Below are positions 51,581 through 61,042 of a stretch of 64,000 bases of DNA, in pieces. The notes under the pieces were generated by a model. That model was given only the letters and a program-made list of their open reading frames with translations, was not told the DNA's origin and searched no databases. Source of the DNA: Methylotenera_A sp031422335 (lineage in GTDB: Bacteria > Pseudomonadota > Gammaproteobacteria > Burkholderiales > Methylophilaceae); NCBI GenBank assembly GCA_031422335.1, contig JANOQW010000013.1, positions 1 through 64,000 of the forward strand. Direction: 5' to 3'. Made by a program: the position numbers and the translations under genes. The stretch's first letter is position 1, and each line of letters opens with the position of its first letter.

Positions 51581-51600
51581 AAGGAGGCAAAAGCCTCCTT
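51581..51600 (-). terminator. terminator of fdxA
   Basis: AAGGAGGC (51581-51588) pairs with GCCTCCTT (51593-51600). On the minus strand the stem is followed by a T-run (A-run at 51576-51580). It is flanked by T/A on both sides and might act in either direction. Confidence 0.85.
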
Positions 51601-51626
51601 TTAATTATTTTTAACTGCAACTTTAA

Positions 51627-51950
51627 TTACTCTATTAAAAGCTCTAGCTTACCTGGCACGCCATTCATGGCATCGGCATCTTCTAAGCCAGGTTTGCGCG
51701 ATGTAATCACAGGCCACAGCTTAGCTAGGCGCGCGTTTAAGGCGATAAACTCTTGCTGGTCGGCTGGCACATCATCTTCTGCAAAAATCGCTTCTGCGGG
51801 GCACTCAGCTACACATAAAGTACAATCGATACACTCATCTGGATTGATGGCTAAGAAATTCGGCCCTTCAACAAAGCAATCCACTGGGCATACATCGACG
51901 CAATCGGTAAATTTGCATTGAATACAGTTTTCGGTCACGACATAAGTCAT
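51627..51950 (-). CDS. fdxA: 7Fe ferredoxin FdxA
   Basis: Low-potential electron carrier of 107 residues with [3Fe-4S] and [4Fe-4S] clusters. The first Cys set lies in ENCIQCKFTDCVDVCPVDCF and the second in ECIDCTLCVAECPAEAI; the C-terminal extension is typical of the Azotobacter/Pseudomonas FdxA type. Downstream of cysN on the same strand but 176 bases away, so probably its own transcript. It could feed electrons to the sulfite or APS reductases; this is inference from position. Confidence 0.92.
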   Translation of the reverse strand: MTYVVTENCIQCKFTDCVDVCPVDCFVEGPNFLAINPDECIDCTLCVAECPAEAIFAEDDVPADQQEFIALNARLAKLWPVITSRKPGLEDADAMNGVPGKLELLIE

Positions 51951-52126
51951 TTTTACTATCCTTGCTGCTTAAAAAGCGAATACGTTATTTTATTTGATTT
52001 ATTTAATGTGCGATAGAGCAAACTTTGCTCAAAGAGGCAGCCATTGCTACGATTTATTCGCTTGTCGTACTCAATTGTACTGCCTGCGCTGCACGAGCCT
52101 TGCACTGACTACCTTTTTGAGCATAG

Positions 52127-53404
52127 CTAAACAATCATGCCTGCGCCGACAGTATTATTAGTGCTTTCATCGATGACGATAAACGCACCAATGGCACGGT
52201 TTTGCGTGTAGCTGTCGACCATTAGCGGCTGCGCAAGCTTGAATTGAATGCGCGCAATGTCGTTCATTTTTAACTCGGTGGCAGCTTGCTGCTCTAGCGT
52301 ATTCACATCCACTTTATAAGCAATTGCGCCCACTTTTGCTTTACTTTCACGCGTGGTGTGACGAATCACATAGGTACGCGCAGGCGACAGCGGCGTCTCT
52401 GAAAGCCAGCATACATGGGCATCTATCTGTTTCACCGCCTCAATTTTACTGCCAGTTTTTACAATCATATCACCGCGCGATGTGTCTATTTCGTCTTCTA
52501 GTAATATTGTCACGCTTTGCTCAGTTTGCGCGCTTTGCAGGTGTTCTTCGCCAATTTGAATAGCTTTGACGAAGCTTTGATAGCCGTTTGGCAGCACAGT
52601 AACCGCATCACCCACGGCGATTTCGCCGCTTTCGATTCTGCCCATAAAGCCTCTAAAATCGTGTAAGTCCGCGTCAGCACTGGCGTGCGGGCGACACACG
52701 AATTGCACAGGGAAGCGGAACTCTGCATTTTGCTCTTCATCGGCCGCAGGCGCGGCTTCTAGCATTTCCAACAGCGTTTCGCCTGTGTACCACGGCATGT
52801 TTTCTAACCTGTCTACCAGCATATCGCCATTCAACGCCGACATGGGGATGAAGCGAATATCACGCGCTTGTGCTAGGCCAATTTCTTTGGCAAAGGCTAG
52901 ATAGTCGGCACATATCTTGTTATATGTTGCTTCATCGTAATTCATCAAATCCATCTTGTTAACGGCCACCACAATATGCTGAATGCCCACAAGGTGCGCC
53001 AAATACGAATGGCGGCGCGTTTGCGTCAGCACGCCACGGCGCGCATCGATGAGGATAATCGCCAAATTAGCGGTAGATGCTGCGGTGACCATATTGCGCG
53101 TGTATTGCTCATGCCCAGGCGCATCGGCGATGATGTATTTGCGTGTGCCAGTGCTGAAATAGCGGTAGGCCACGTCGATGGTTATGCCTTGCTCGCGCTC
53201 AGCTTGTAGCCCGTCGGTGAGCAGCGATAAATCCACTGCTTCCATGCCGCGCTTTTTCGAGGTGTTAGAGATTTGCGTGAGCGTATCGGCTAGTATTGTC
53301 TTAGTATCAAATAGCAAGCGGCCGATAAGCGTACTTTTGCCGTCATCGACACTGCCGCAAGTCATAAAACGTAATAAGCTATCGTTGTGTTGCGTATTTG
53401 ACAT
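52127..53404 (-). CDS. cysN: sulfate adenylyltransferase subunit 1 (GTPase)
   Basis: GTPase of 425 residues that drives APS formation by CysD. G1 CGSVDDGKSTLIGRLLFDT (about 16-34), G3 DAPGHEQYTRN and G4 NKMDL are intact, followed by the EF-Tu-like beta-barrel domains. It ends without the C-terminal APS kinase (CysC) fusion. Its ATG overlaps the cysD stop by one base. Last gene of the cys operon. Confidence 0.95.
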   Translation of the reverse strand: MSNTQHNDSLLRFMTCGSVDDGKSTLIGRLLFDTKTILADTLTQISNTSKKRGMEAVDLSLLTDGLQAEREQGITIDVAYRYFSTGTRKYIIADAPGHEQYTRNMVTAASTANLAIILIDARRGVLTQTRRHSYLAHLVGIQHIVVAVNKMDLMNYDEATYNKICADYLAFAKEIGLAQARDIRFIPMSALNGDMLVDRLENMPWYTGETLLEMLEAAPAADEEQNAEFRFPVQFVCRPHASADADLHDFRGFMGRIESGEIAVGDAVTVLPNGYQSFVKAIQIGEEHLQSAQTEQSVTILLEDEIDTSRGDMIVKTGSKIEAVKQIDAHVCWLSETPLSPARTYVIRHTTRESKAKVGAIAYKVDVNTLEQQAATELKMNDIARIQFKLAQPLMVDSYTQNRAIGAFIVIDESTNNTVGAGMIV

Positions 53405-54345
53405 TAGAAATAGCCTTCCTTTTTACGTTGTTCCATTGAAGCATCTGAAGTTTGGTCATCTAAACGCGTTGCGCCACGCTCGGTAATAGTCGTGGTCGCG
53501 GTTTCAAGCACGATTTTACTTACATTATCGGCATCACTTAACACGGGTGCCGTGCAGGTAATATCGCCCACGGTGCGAAAGCGCACTTGCATATTCGTCA
53601 CAACTTCGCCAGCTTTAGGCACATTAATCACTTCACCATCGGCCAGTTTAATATTAGCGGGCATCATCGCGCCGCCGCGCATAATAATGTCCCGTTGGTG
53701 GGCAAAGTAAATACTCGGCAGCTCTAAATTTTCGCGCTCAATATATTGCCATACATCCATTTCTGTCCAGTTGCTAATTGGAAAGGCGCGAATATTCTCG
53801 CCTTTATGACTTCTGGCGTTGTATAAATTCCATAATTCTGGGCGCTGATTTTTCGGATCCCATTGGCCGAACTCATCGCGGAAACTCATGATACGCTCTT
53901 TAGCACGCGCTTTTTCTTCATCACGGCGCGCGCCACCAATACAGCAATCAAAACCATGTTCTTCAATCGCTTCCAGCAAAGTCACCGATTGGTGCTTGTT
54001 GCGCGGTTCGTCAGGGCTTTTTAGCACAACCGTACCGCGCTTCATTGAGTCTTCTACACTACGCACAATCAAGCGCTCGCCTAGCTCTGCAGCGCGTTGG
54101 TCACGAAAATCAATCACTTCTTGATAGTTATGGCCAGTATCGATGTGCATGAGCGGGAAGGGGAAACGGCCAGGGCGAAAGGCTTTTTCTGCCAAGCGTA
54201 AAATACACAGCGAATCTTTGCCGCCAGAGAATAGCAATACAGGATTGCTGCATTGACCTGCGACTTCACGCAAAATGTGAATCGCTTCGGCTTCTAGCCA
54301 GTCGAGATGCGAAAGAGGTTGATGGTTTGTTTGTTGTATTGTCAT
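53404..54345 (-). CDS. cysD: sulfate adenylyltransferase subunit 2
   Basis: PP-loop ATP sulfurylase of 313 residues that joins sulfate and ATP to APS. The pyrophosphate loop LLFSGGKDSLCILRLAEKAF (about 38-57) and CIGGARRDEEKARAKERIMS are typical, with the C-terminal ERKKEGYF-like end (EQRKKEGYF). Coupled to cysN by a TAATG overlap and 41 bases after cysH. Confidence 0.96.
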   Translation of the reverse strand: MTIQQTNHQPLSHLDWLEAEAIHILREVAGQCSNPVLLFSGGKDSLCILRLAEKAFRPGRFPFPLMHIDTGHNYQEVIDFRDQRAAELGERLIVRSVEDSMKRGTVVLKSPDEPRNKHQSVTLLEAIEEHGFDCCIGGARRDEEKARAKERIMSFRDEFGQWDPKNQRPELWNLYNARSHKGENIRAFPISNWTEMDVWQYIERENLELPSIYFAHQRDIIMRGGAMMPANIKLADGEVINVPKAGEVVTNMQVRFRTVGDITCTAPVLSDADNVSKIVLETATTTITERGATRLDDQTSDASMEQRKKEGYF

Positions 54346-54386
54346 GTTATTTAAATCAGTTTATCGGTGGTTAAAAAGTCTTGCAG

Positions 54387-55145
54387 TTAGATTTTAACGT
54401 GCAAGCCACATTCTTTATTTGTCGGATCTTCCCACCACCAGCGGCCAGAACGCACATCTTCGCCCATGGCAATGGCGCGCGTACAAGGCGCACAACCGAT
54501 ACTAGGATAAAACTGGTCATGCAAGGCGTTGTAAGGCACTGCATTTAAGCGAATATAAGCCCATACTTCTTGTTCTGACCAATCACTTAATGGGTTGAAT
54601 TTTTCTAGTTGATTGCCCTCGTCAAACTCACGCACTGGCAAGCTGCTGCGCGTGGTTGCTTGCGCTGTACGCATACCAGTTACCCAAGCGGCATTACCTT
54701 TTAAGGCGCGTTGCAATGGCTCAACTTTACGCATGTGGCAGCAATCTTTTCTTAATGTAATACTTTCATAAAAAGCATTAATACCATGATTTTTAACGTA
54801 AAACTCAACTGTTTGTGCTTGCGGAAAATACACATTCAACTTGGTGTTGTAATGCTTTTCAGTTTCAGCAATCAAGTCATAGGTTTCTGTTGGCAAGCGA
54901 CCCGTGTCCAGCGAGAAAATACTAATCGCGAGTTTATTTTTTAAAATAATGTCAGTCAGCACCATGTCTTCTGCGCCAAAGCTGTTAGCAAACGTGATAT
55001 TTTTTAATTCTGCCACTGCATTACTTAACAAAGCCAAAACTGCGGTTTTCTTAGCATTGACACTCGCCACCAGTGTATCTGTGAGCGCAGGCGAAGTTGC
55101 AGGATTGGCTACTGCTGGTTTTAACGTCGAAACTTCACCCGACAT
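54387..55145 (-). CDS. cysH: adenylylsulfate (APS) reductase, CysH family
   Basis: Reduces APS (or PAPS) to sulfite with thioredoxin. I start at the ATG just after the DUF934 stop (MSGEVSTLKP), although the frame is open to 55199. PP-loop domain with FANSFGAEDMVLTD and SLDTGRLPTETYDL. The Cys pairs RKDCCHMRK and IGCAPCT, spaced as in the [4Fe-4S] APS reductases, indicate APS as substrate. No APS kinase gene is nearby, which agrees. The protein ends KECGLHVKI, with the redox Cys near the C-terminus. Confidence 0.92.
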   Translation of the reverse strand: MSGEVSTLKPAVANPATSPALTDTLVASVNAKKTAVLALLSNAVAELKNITFANSFGAEDMVLTDIILKNKLAISIFSLDTGRLPTETYDLIAETEKHYNTKLNVYFPQAQTVEFYVKNHGINAFYESITLRKDCCHMRKVEPLQRALKGNAAWVTGMRTAQATTRSSLPVREFDEGNQLEKFNPLSDWSEQEVWAYIRLNAVPYNALHDQFYPSIGCAPCTRAIAMGEDVRSGRWWWEDPTNKECGLHVKI

Positions 55146-55146
55146 T

Positions 55147-55764
55147 TTAGGCTGACCTGTTATAACGCTGAAACACGGGTTTCGGCTCATCGACCGCACC
55201 TTGGTAGGGCTGGCTAAAGTCGTTCAGGCTGCTTATGGCGTCTTCGGCACTTCTATCTGCGCGAATTAAAAAGCTGCTAAAACCGCTGCGTTTTAAGAAG
55301 AATAATTGATCTTTAAGAACGTCACCAAACGCGCGCAGCTCGTTTTTAAAGCCGTAGCGCGTGCGCAGTAAGGTGCCAAGTGAAAATATACGGCCATCGG
55401 CAAAACGCTCAACATGCACCGCAATCATTGGCAACTTATTAATGTCGCCAACAACTTCAATTAAGCTTTCTAGCGTTTCATGCGTATCTAACCAGATACC
55501 TGCAGAGCCAGCATTGATGCGGCTTGCAAGGGCATGTTTATTTGCTGCATACACGCTTAATGGCACAATAATATTGCCAGATGCTGGAATAACCGTGCCA
55601 GCAATTTGCTCTGGCGTCACACTGTTTTCGCCAGTAAGTTTGAACAGCACCACTTTGCCCGCCAAGACGCGCTCTGGTGCCTGGCTGGCTGGCAACTCGA
55701 CGCATTGCCATTGGTTTTCTACCACACTGGCTACACCATCTTTTAGTTGAATTAAATTACTCAT
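55147..55764 (-). CDS. DUF934 family protein of the sulfur assimilation operon
   Basis: 205 residues, cytosolic. DUF934 members almost always lie beside cysI/cysH in beta- and gammaproteobacteria; the block FADGRIFSLGTLLRTRYGFKNE-like region (about 120-141) and RAFGDVLKDQLFFLKRSGF is diagnostic. Biochemical role not established; an accessory part in APS or sulfite reduction is likely. The start overlaps the cysI stop by four bases and its own stop is one base before cysH. Confidence 0.82.
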   Translation of the reverse strand: MSNLIQLKDGVASVVENQWQCVELPASQAPERVLAGKVVLFKLTGENSVTPEQIAGTVIPASGNIIVPLSVYAANKHALASRINAGSAGIWLDTHETLESLIEVVGDINKLPMIAVHVERFADGRIFSLGTLLRTRYGFKNELRAFGDVLKDQLFFLKRSGFSSFLIRADRSAEDAISSLNDFSQPYQGAVDEPKPVFQRYNRSA

Positions 55765-57452
55765 GCTGTAGCACTTTCTTTTGCGACATCTTTAGCACTG
55801 TCTTTAGCATAGACATGCGCCTTAAACGGCGCCACGCCCAAGCGGCGCACCGTGTCGATAAAGCGCTCTTCTGGCGTACGCTGTTTGACATAGAGGTCGA
55901 TGAGCTTTTGAATTACACTAGGCATCTCTGCTGCGGCAAATGATGGCCCAATCACCGCGCCAATACTGGCATCGTTGCCTTGTTTGCCTCCAATGGTGAC
56001 CTGATACCACTCTGAGCCATCTTTGTCGATACCCAAAATGCCAATGTGCCCGACATGGTGATGGCCGCAGGCATTCATGCAGCCAGAAATGTTCAGCTCA
56101 ATATCGCCGATATCGTGCAAGTAATCTAGGTTATCAAATTGCATTTGAATCGCTTCAGCAATGGGAATACTTTTTGCGTTAGCCAAACTACAGAAATCGC
56201 CACCAGGGCAACAAATTATATCTGTGAGTAAGCCGATATTTGGGGTGGCGAGGCCATTGGCACGGGCGATTTCCCACAGTGCAAATAAATTGCTTAATTT
56301 AACATCAGCTAGAATCAAATTTTGCTCATGCGATACACGCAATTCGCCAAAGCTGTAAGCTTCGGCTAAATCGGCCACGGTATGCATTTGCGCGCTGGTG
56401 GCGTCACCCGGCGCTTTGCCATGCGGTTTTAGCGATAAAGTCACCGCGCGATAACCTGCAATTTTGTGTGCATGCGTGCAGCGCTTTACCCACGCTGCAA
56501 ACGCAGGGTTACTGGCAACAGTCGCATCAAAGCTGGCATTGTGTACAGGTAAGCTATCGTAATTAAACTCACCAAAATACGTGCTGACGCGCGCCAATTC
56601 GGCTTCAGTAATGGTATTTGGTGCGTTTTTTAAGTGCACCCATTCGGCTTCTACTTGGTTTTTAAATTCATCTATACCCAGCGCTTTTACCAAAATTTTA
56701 ATGCGCGCCTTATAAATATTATCGCGGCGGCCATGCAAGTTATACACGCGAATAATCGCCTCGCAATAGGTCAGCGCGTGCTGCCATTCTAAATGCTCTC
56801 TAATCACAGAGCCCAATATCGGCGTACGTCCTAGACCACCACCCACCCATACTTTAATGGCAAGTTTGCCAGCATTGTCGCTGTAAAACTCCATACCAAT
56901 ATCGTGCGCTTGCACAACGGCGCGGTCATCTTTAGTGCCAGAAACAGCAATTTTAAATTTGCGTGGTAACAGCGCGAATTCTGGGTGAAAAGTACTCCAT
57001 TGACGCATAATTTCTGCCATGGCACGCGGGTCGATAATTTCGTCTGGTGCAATGCCAGCAAATTGGTCGGTGGTAATGTTGCGAATACAATTGCCCGAGG
57101 TTTGAATAGCGTGCATTTCCACTGTTGCCAGTTCGGCCAAAATATCAGGTACATCTTCTACTTTTGGCCAATTTAATTGCAGGTTTTGACGCGTCGAAAA
57201 ATGGCCATAATCTTTGTCATATTTTTTGGCAATGTCGCCAAGCTTGTGTAACTGACGGCTAGATAACATGCCGTAAGGCACGGCAATACGCAACATTGGC
57301 GCATGACGTTGAATGTATAAACCGTTTTGCAGGCGTAGCGGACGAAATTCATCCTCGCTTAGCTCTTTGGCCAAGTAGCGGCGTGTTTGGTCGCGATACT
57401 GCGCAACGCGCTCATCGACAATGGTCTGATCTATTGCATCGTACTTATACAT
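55761..57452 (-). CDS. cysI: sulfite reductase hemoprotein (nitrite/sulfite reductase family)
   Basis: 563 residues, siroheme and [4Fe-4S] enzyme reducing sulfite to sulfide. Two ferredoxin-like half domains; the siroheme-cluster cysteines lie in CCPGGDFCSLANAKS and SGCMNACGHHH. TSGNCIRNITTD is the substrate-side arginine block. I start at ATG 57452 (MYKYDAIDQTIVDERV) since the frame opens upstream only at TTG. No CysJ flavoprotein gene is present, so the electron donor may be a ferredoxin. First gene of the operon cysI-DUF934-cysH-cysD-cysN. Confidence 0.92.
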   Translation of the reverse strand: MYKYDAIDQTIVDERVAQYRDQTRRYLAKELSEDEFRPLRLQNGLYIQRHAPMLRIAVPYGMLSSRQLHKLGDIAKKYDKDYGHFSTRQNLQLNWPKVEDVPDILAELATVEMHAIQTSGNCIRNITTDQFAGIAPDEIIDPRAMAEIMRQWSTFHPEFALLPRKFKIAVSGTKDDRAVVQAHDIGMEFYSDNAGKLAIKVWVGGGLGRTPILGSVIREHLEWQHALTYCEAIIRVYNLHGRRDNIYKARIKILVKALGIDEFKNQVEAEWVHLKNAPNTITEAELARVSTYFGEFNYDSLPVHNASFDATVASNPAFAAWVKRCTHAHKIAGYRAVTLSLKPHGKAPGDATSAQMHTVADLAEAYSFGELRVSHEQNLILADVKLSNLFALWEIARANGLATPNIGLLTDIICCPGGDFCSLANAKSIPIAEAIQMQFDNLDYLHDIGDIELNISGCMNACGHHHVGHIGILGIDKDGSEWYQVTIGGKQGNDASIGAVIGPSFAAAEMPSVIQKLIDLYVKQRTPEERFIDTVRRLGVAPFKAHVYAKDSAKDVAKESATA

Positions 57453-57663
57453 TTTATACTTTTCTTCTCTCAACTATCTTCACAACTCTGCGTTGCAGTT
57501 TAAAATTTATTGCTTGCATGGCTAATTTTTATTTTTGGCATTTGCGGCGCGGCTAAATTGCAAGTTGTACCATTATTTTATTGATATTTGAGGAATAAAA
57601 AGCATAAAACTTAATTTCTCAAACTAACCATATAAAATAACCCAACATTTTAACCGAAAATGC

Positions 57664-58545
57664 TTATTTTGGCTTTGCTTTTGATTGTGTTATTGCTTTG
57701 GGTTTTTTAAAACCCAATTGTTTGAAGCCAATAATAAACAACAATATAACCATACCAATTAATTGATTAAACTGCGGGAAAGCCAATTTTTGCCCAACAT
57801 ATACCAAAATTAACGCTAATAAAACGCGCACCCAATGCTCGGCTACTTTGCTGCTTAAATGGCTACCTATCCAAATGCCTGGAATCGAGCCAATTAATAA
57901 TGTTCCCAGCAACTGATAATCAACTGTGCCAAGGCTAGCATGGCCTAAACCCGCTACTAAAGTCAAAGGTACTGCATGTGCCACATCAGAGCCCACAATA
58001 GTAGTAATCGGTTTTTTAGGATACAAAATAAGCAAAGCCGTTACACCCAGTGCGCCAGCACCTACAGAAGTAAGAGTCACTAAAAAGCCCAGTACTACAC
58101 CTAAAATAATGGTAGATGCAGGTACATATTTGGGGTTAATCCAATGCCCTGTTTTAGATAAGTTGGCGAGTTGATTGCGAAATATTACCGAAACAGAGGT
58201 TAACAATAGCGCGATGCCTAACCAAAATTTAATGCTGACAACCGCACTTTCAGAGGCAATATCTAAATCTTTTAAATACATTAATGTAACTAGCGCGGCA
58301 GGTATGCTGCCATAAGCCAGCAGGCGCACCATTATCCAATCAATATTGCCTAGTTTACCGTGCGCAAAAATGCCTGCTGTTTTAGTGATGGATGCGTAGA
58401 GTAAGTCAGTACCCACCGCAACAGCGGCCTTTACATTAAAAAATAGCATTAAAATGGGCGTCATCAGTGAGCCGCCACCCACGCCAGTTAGGCCAACCAA
58501 TAGGCCAACCGCAAAGCCCGCAAATATGTAAAAAGCTAAATCCAT
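57664..58545 (-). CDS. TSUP (TauE/SafE) family transporter
   Basis: 293 residues with eight predicted membrane helices in two repeats. The family opening GFAVGLLVGLTGVGGGSLMTP (about 10-30, in two short blocks) and the second repeat VTLTSVGAGALGVTAL are clear. TSUP proteins move sulfur oxyanions or organosulfonates. Located between cysI and divergent cysB, so sulfate uptake or sulfite export in sulfur assimilation is likely. Ends 211 bases upstream of the cysI start on the same strand. Confidence 0.88.
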   Translation of the reverse strand: MDLAFYIFAGFAVGLLVGLTGVGGGSLMTPILMLFFNVKAAVAVGTDLLYASITKTAGIFAHGKLGNIDWIMVRLLAYGSIPAALVTLMYLKDLDIASESAVVSIKFWLGIALLLTSVSVIFRNQLANLSKTGHWINPKYVPASTIILGVVLGFLVTLTSVGAGALGVTALLILYPKKPITTIVGSDVAHAVPLTLVAGLGHASLGTVDYQLLGTLLIGSIPGIWIGSHLSSKVAEHWVRVLLALILVYVGQKLAFPQFNQLIGMVILLFIIGFKQLGFKKPKAITQSKAKPK

Positions 58546-58677
58546 GTGTTATAAAGACTAAAGTTAGTAGCAAAACGCGTAATATAGCAGGGTTTTATAT
58601 AATTATTTAATACCTTTTTGATATTTTGGTATATTATTTACTTATAAAGAATAATTACTTTTATTACATAGGTTTAC

Positions 58678-59610
58678 ATGAAACTTCATCAACTTAAATA
58701 CATCCACGAAGTGGCCCGCCAAGGTTTGAGTATCTCGGCTGCAGCTGAGGCGCTGCATACCTCGCAGCCTGGCGTGAGTAAGCAAATTCAAATGCTAGAG
58801 GATGAATTAAAGTTACAGATTTTTCAGCGTAACGGCAAACGGCTCACAGGAATAACAGAACCTGGCCGCCACATCGTTAAATTGGCCGCTACCGTGATGT
58901 TAGAAATGCAAAACATTAAACGGGTGGGCGATGAATTTGCCAAAGTAGAAACCGGCACGCTGACCATTGCCACCACGCACACGCAAGCGCGCTACAAGCT
59001 GCCCGCTGCGGTAAAGCAATTTATCACCAATTATCCGCACGTAAAACTCAATATTCACCAAGGTAACCCCAGCCAAGTCACTGCGCAAGTGGCCAATGGC
59101 GAGGCAGATATTGGCATAGCGACCGAAGCGATTAGTTCAGATGACCGCTTGTTATGCTTGCCGTGCTACGAATGGAATCGCTGCGTAGTGGTGCCAAAAG
59201 GTCATCGGCTGATAGATGCTGTGCCACTCACGTTGGCCAAAATTGCCAGCTTTCCGCTGATAACTTATGATTTTGCTTTTACTGGCAGCACTATTGTGTC
59301 TAAAGTGTTTCACGATGCGGGTGTGATGCCTAACGTAGTGCTAAGCGCGATTGATGCTGACGTGATTAAAACCTATGTGGGGCTTGGCTTAGGCGTCGGT
59401 TTAATCGCCAATATGGCGTATGACGAAGAGCGCGATAAAGATTTGGTGAAACTCGATTGCAGTCATTTATTCCCGGCCAGCACAACCTACCTCGGTGTGC
59501 GTAAAGATGCCTTTTTGCGTGGCTATTTATATGGATTTATAGAGTTACTGGCACCAAAATTTGGCCGCAGAGAAGTCGACGAAGCGCTTAAGGCACATCG
59601 CAATAGTTAG
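58678..59610 (+). CDS. cysB: LysR-type regulator CysB
   Basis: 310 residues. N-terminal winged helix-turn-helix (1-60; KLHQLKYIHEVARQGLSISA, TSQPGVSKQIQMLE), linker helix, and the periplasmic-binding-like effector domain (about 92-300; TTHTQARYKLP, DADVIKTYVGLGLGVGLIA), the wording of CysB/Cbl. CysB activates cys genes in response to O-acetylserine. It is divergent from the TSUP gene across 132 AT-rich bases, where operators are expected but could not be assigned. Confidence 0.92.
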   Translation: MKLHQLKYIHEVARQGLSISAAAEALHTSQPGVSKQIQMLEDELKLQIFQRNGKRLTGITEPGRHIVKLAATVMLEMQNIKRVGDEFAKVETGTLTIATTHTQARYKLPAAVKQFITNYPHVKLNIHQGNPSQVTAQVANGEADIGIATEAISSDDRLLCLPCYEWNRCVVVPKGHRLIDAVPLTLAKIASFPLITYDFAFTGSTIVSKVFHDAGVMPNVVLSAIDADVIKTYVGLGLGVGLIANMAYDEERDKDLVKLDCSHLFPASTTYLGVRKDAFLRGYLYGFIELLAPKFGRREVDEALKAHRNS

Positions 59611-59621
59611 TTGATATTACG

Positions 59622-60158
59622 ATGCAAAAATTACTTACTTCTGCTTTATTATTATCACTTATCGGATGTGCCGGCCTGCAAGCCAATAGCAGCGGGGCTT
59701 CTGGTGATGCTGCTAAGGCTCCGACACAAGTTGATGGCGCCATTTATGAAGTGCAAGTGGCAGATGGCGTGAGCTACCAAGATGTTATCGATAGCTTAAA
59801 AAGCGTGAGCGAAGGTATGAATTTTGTAAACCCTGCAAACTTTCCCATCGGCGATCATATCAAGCTGCGTGGCATCGATCCGCAAGGCATCAAAGAAGTG
59901 CATTCTTTTTGCAATTTAACCATGGGCACCGATATTTTTCTCGATCATCCTGAGTTTTTGGTGTTTGCACCTTGCCGCATTGCTATATATGAAAAATCAG
60001 ATGCAGATAAAAAACTTAAGCTATTTATCGGATTAGCGCTGCCTAGCTATGATTTAAAAAGCATTAAAAGCCCGACTGAGCGCGCAACTAAAGCGGCTCA
60101 ACAGCTAGACGAGGCGCTGATTACGCTACTTAATAAAGCCAGCAAGGGTGACATTTAG
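59622..60158 (+). CDS. putative lipoprotein, DUF302-like
   Basis: 178 residues. Lipobox LSLIGC with lipidated C16, a short Ser/Ala-rich linker, then a compact domain (about 38-175) with SYQDVIDSLKSVSEGMNFV, HSFCNLTMGTDIFLDHPEF and FAPCRIAIYE. This layout resembles DUF302, whose function is unknown. It begins 11 bases after cysB, possibly by read-through, with no evidence of a shared role. Confidence 0.65.
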   Translation: MQKLLTSALLLSLIGCAGLQANSSGASGDAAKAPTQVDGAIYEVQVADGVSYQDVIDSLKSVSEGMNFVNPANFPIGDHIKLRGIDPQGIKEVHSFCNLTMGTDIFLDHPEFLVFAPCRIAIYEKSDADKKLKLFIGLALPSYDLKSIKSPTERATKAAQQLDEALITLLNKASKGDI

Positions 60159-60340
60159 CTTTAAATTGAGTTGCACTTTTTTAATTTAGTTCCCCGTTTT
60201 ATTCACATAACCAATTGATTTAATGAGAACTTTCTAAGTCTATGTATGCCTACGATTGTGTGGTGACTTTTCTATTCTGAAAATAACTACAGATAATTTG
60301 TGTTGAACAATTTTCACAAATTTTGTTAGGAGACTTTTAA

Positions 60341-60823
60341 ATGAAACGTAATTTTCTTTCTTTATTCATGGGTTCTATTTTTTTAATCTCATCTTCTGTT
60401 GCACTGGCCGATCATCATCTAGCTGGCGAAAAAGACATTGTTGATACCGCCATTGCAGCAGGCAGCTTTACAACGCTAGTAACTGCCGTAAAAGCCGCTG
60501 GATTGGTTGAAACGCTAAAAGGTAAAGGCCCATTTACCGTATTTGCACCAACGGATGCTGCATTTGCAAAAATCCCCAAAGCAGATCTAGATGCATTACT
60601 TAAAGATAAAGCTAAATTAACCGCCATATTAACCTACCATGTGGTGCCAGCTGCAGTTATGGCCAAAGATGTAAAAGCGGGTGACGCGCCAACCGTGAAT
60701 GGCAAAGCACTAAAAATAACCACCGATAAAGGCGTGATGGTGAATAATGCCAAAGTAACGGCCACTGATGTTGAGGCGTCTAACGGTGTGATTCATGTCA
60801 TTGATACAGTATTGATTCCTTAG
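60341..60823 (+). CDS. secreted fasciclin-domain protein
   Basis: 160 residues: signal peptide (1-23, ending SVALA) and a single FAS1 domain with DIVDTAIAAGSFTTLVTAVK, FTVFAPTDAAFAKI, YHVVPAAVM and the closing NGVIHVIDTVLIP. FAS1 domains mediate adhesion or matrix binding; small bacterial ones are periplasmic or secreted. RBS TTAGGAG lies before the ATG, with a terminator directly after, so it is a single-gene unit. Confidence 0.93.
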   Translation: MKRNFLSLFMGSIFLISSSVALADHHLAGEKDIVDTAIAAGSFTTLVTAVKAAGLVETLKGKGPFTVFAPTDAAFAKIPKADLDALLKDKAKLTAILTYHVVPAAVMAKDVKAGDAPTVNGKALKITTDKGVMVNNAKVTATDVEASNGVIHVIDTVLIP

Positions 60824-60843
60824 TTTTAACAATTATTTGTGAT

Positions 60844-60871
60844 AAAAAACCCGCTTTATTGCGGGTTTTTT
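60844..60871 (+). terminator. terminator of the fasciclin gene
   Basis: AAAAAACCCGC (60844-60854) pairs with GCGGGTTTTTT (60861-60871), loop TTTATT. Confidence 0.9.
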
Positions 60872-60900
60872 ATTGACCATTTAACTTACAAAATTGAATG

Positions 60901-60936
60901 CCCTGCTAGCCTCACGGGTATTGGTTGGTAGAGCAT
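60901..60936 (+). repeat. dispersed hairpin family, copy F
   Basis: CTGCTAGCC and GGTTGGTAG pair over all nine positions if G-T wobbles are allowed; ATGC (60898-60901) and GCAT (60933-60936) extend the stem. The loop TCACGGGTATT is like copy D. It lies between the fasciclin terminator and the next gene. Confidence 0.7.
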
Positions 60937-61042
60937 GTGTTTAAATGCTTAAATGTAGTGAATATTGCTGCTGTAAAAAGTTTGGGCTTGGTTTATACTA
61001 AATTATATTAATTATAATCTTATAAGTGTGTATAAAAACCTG

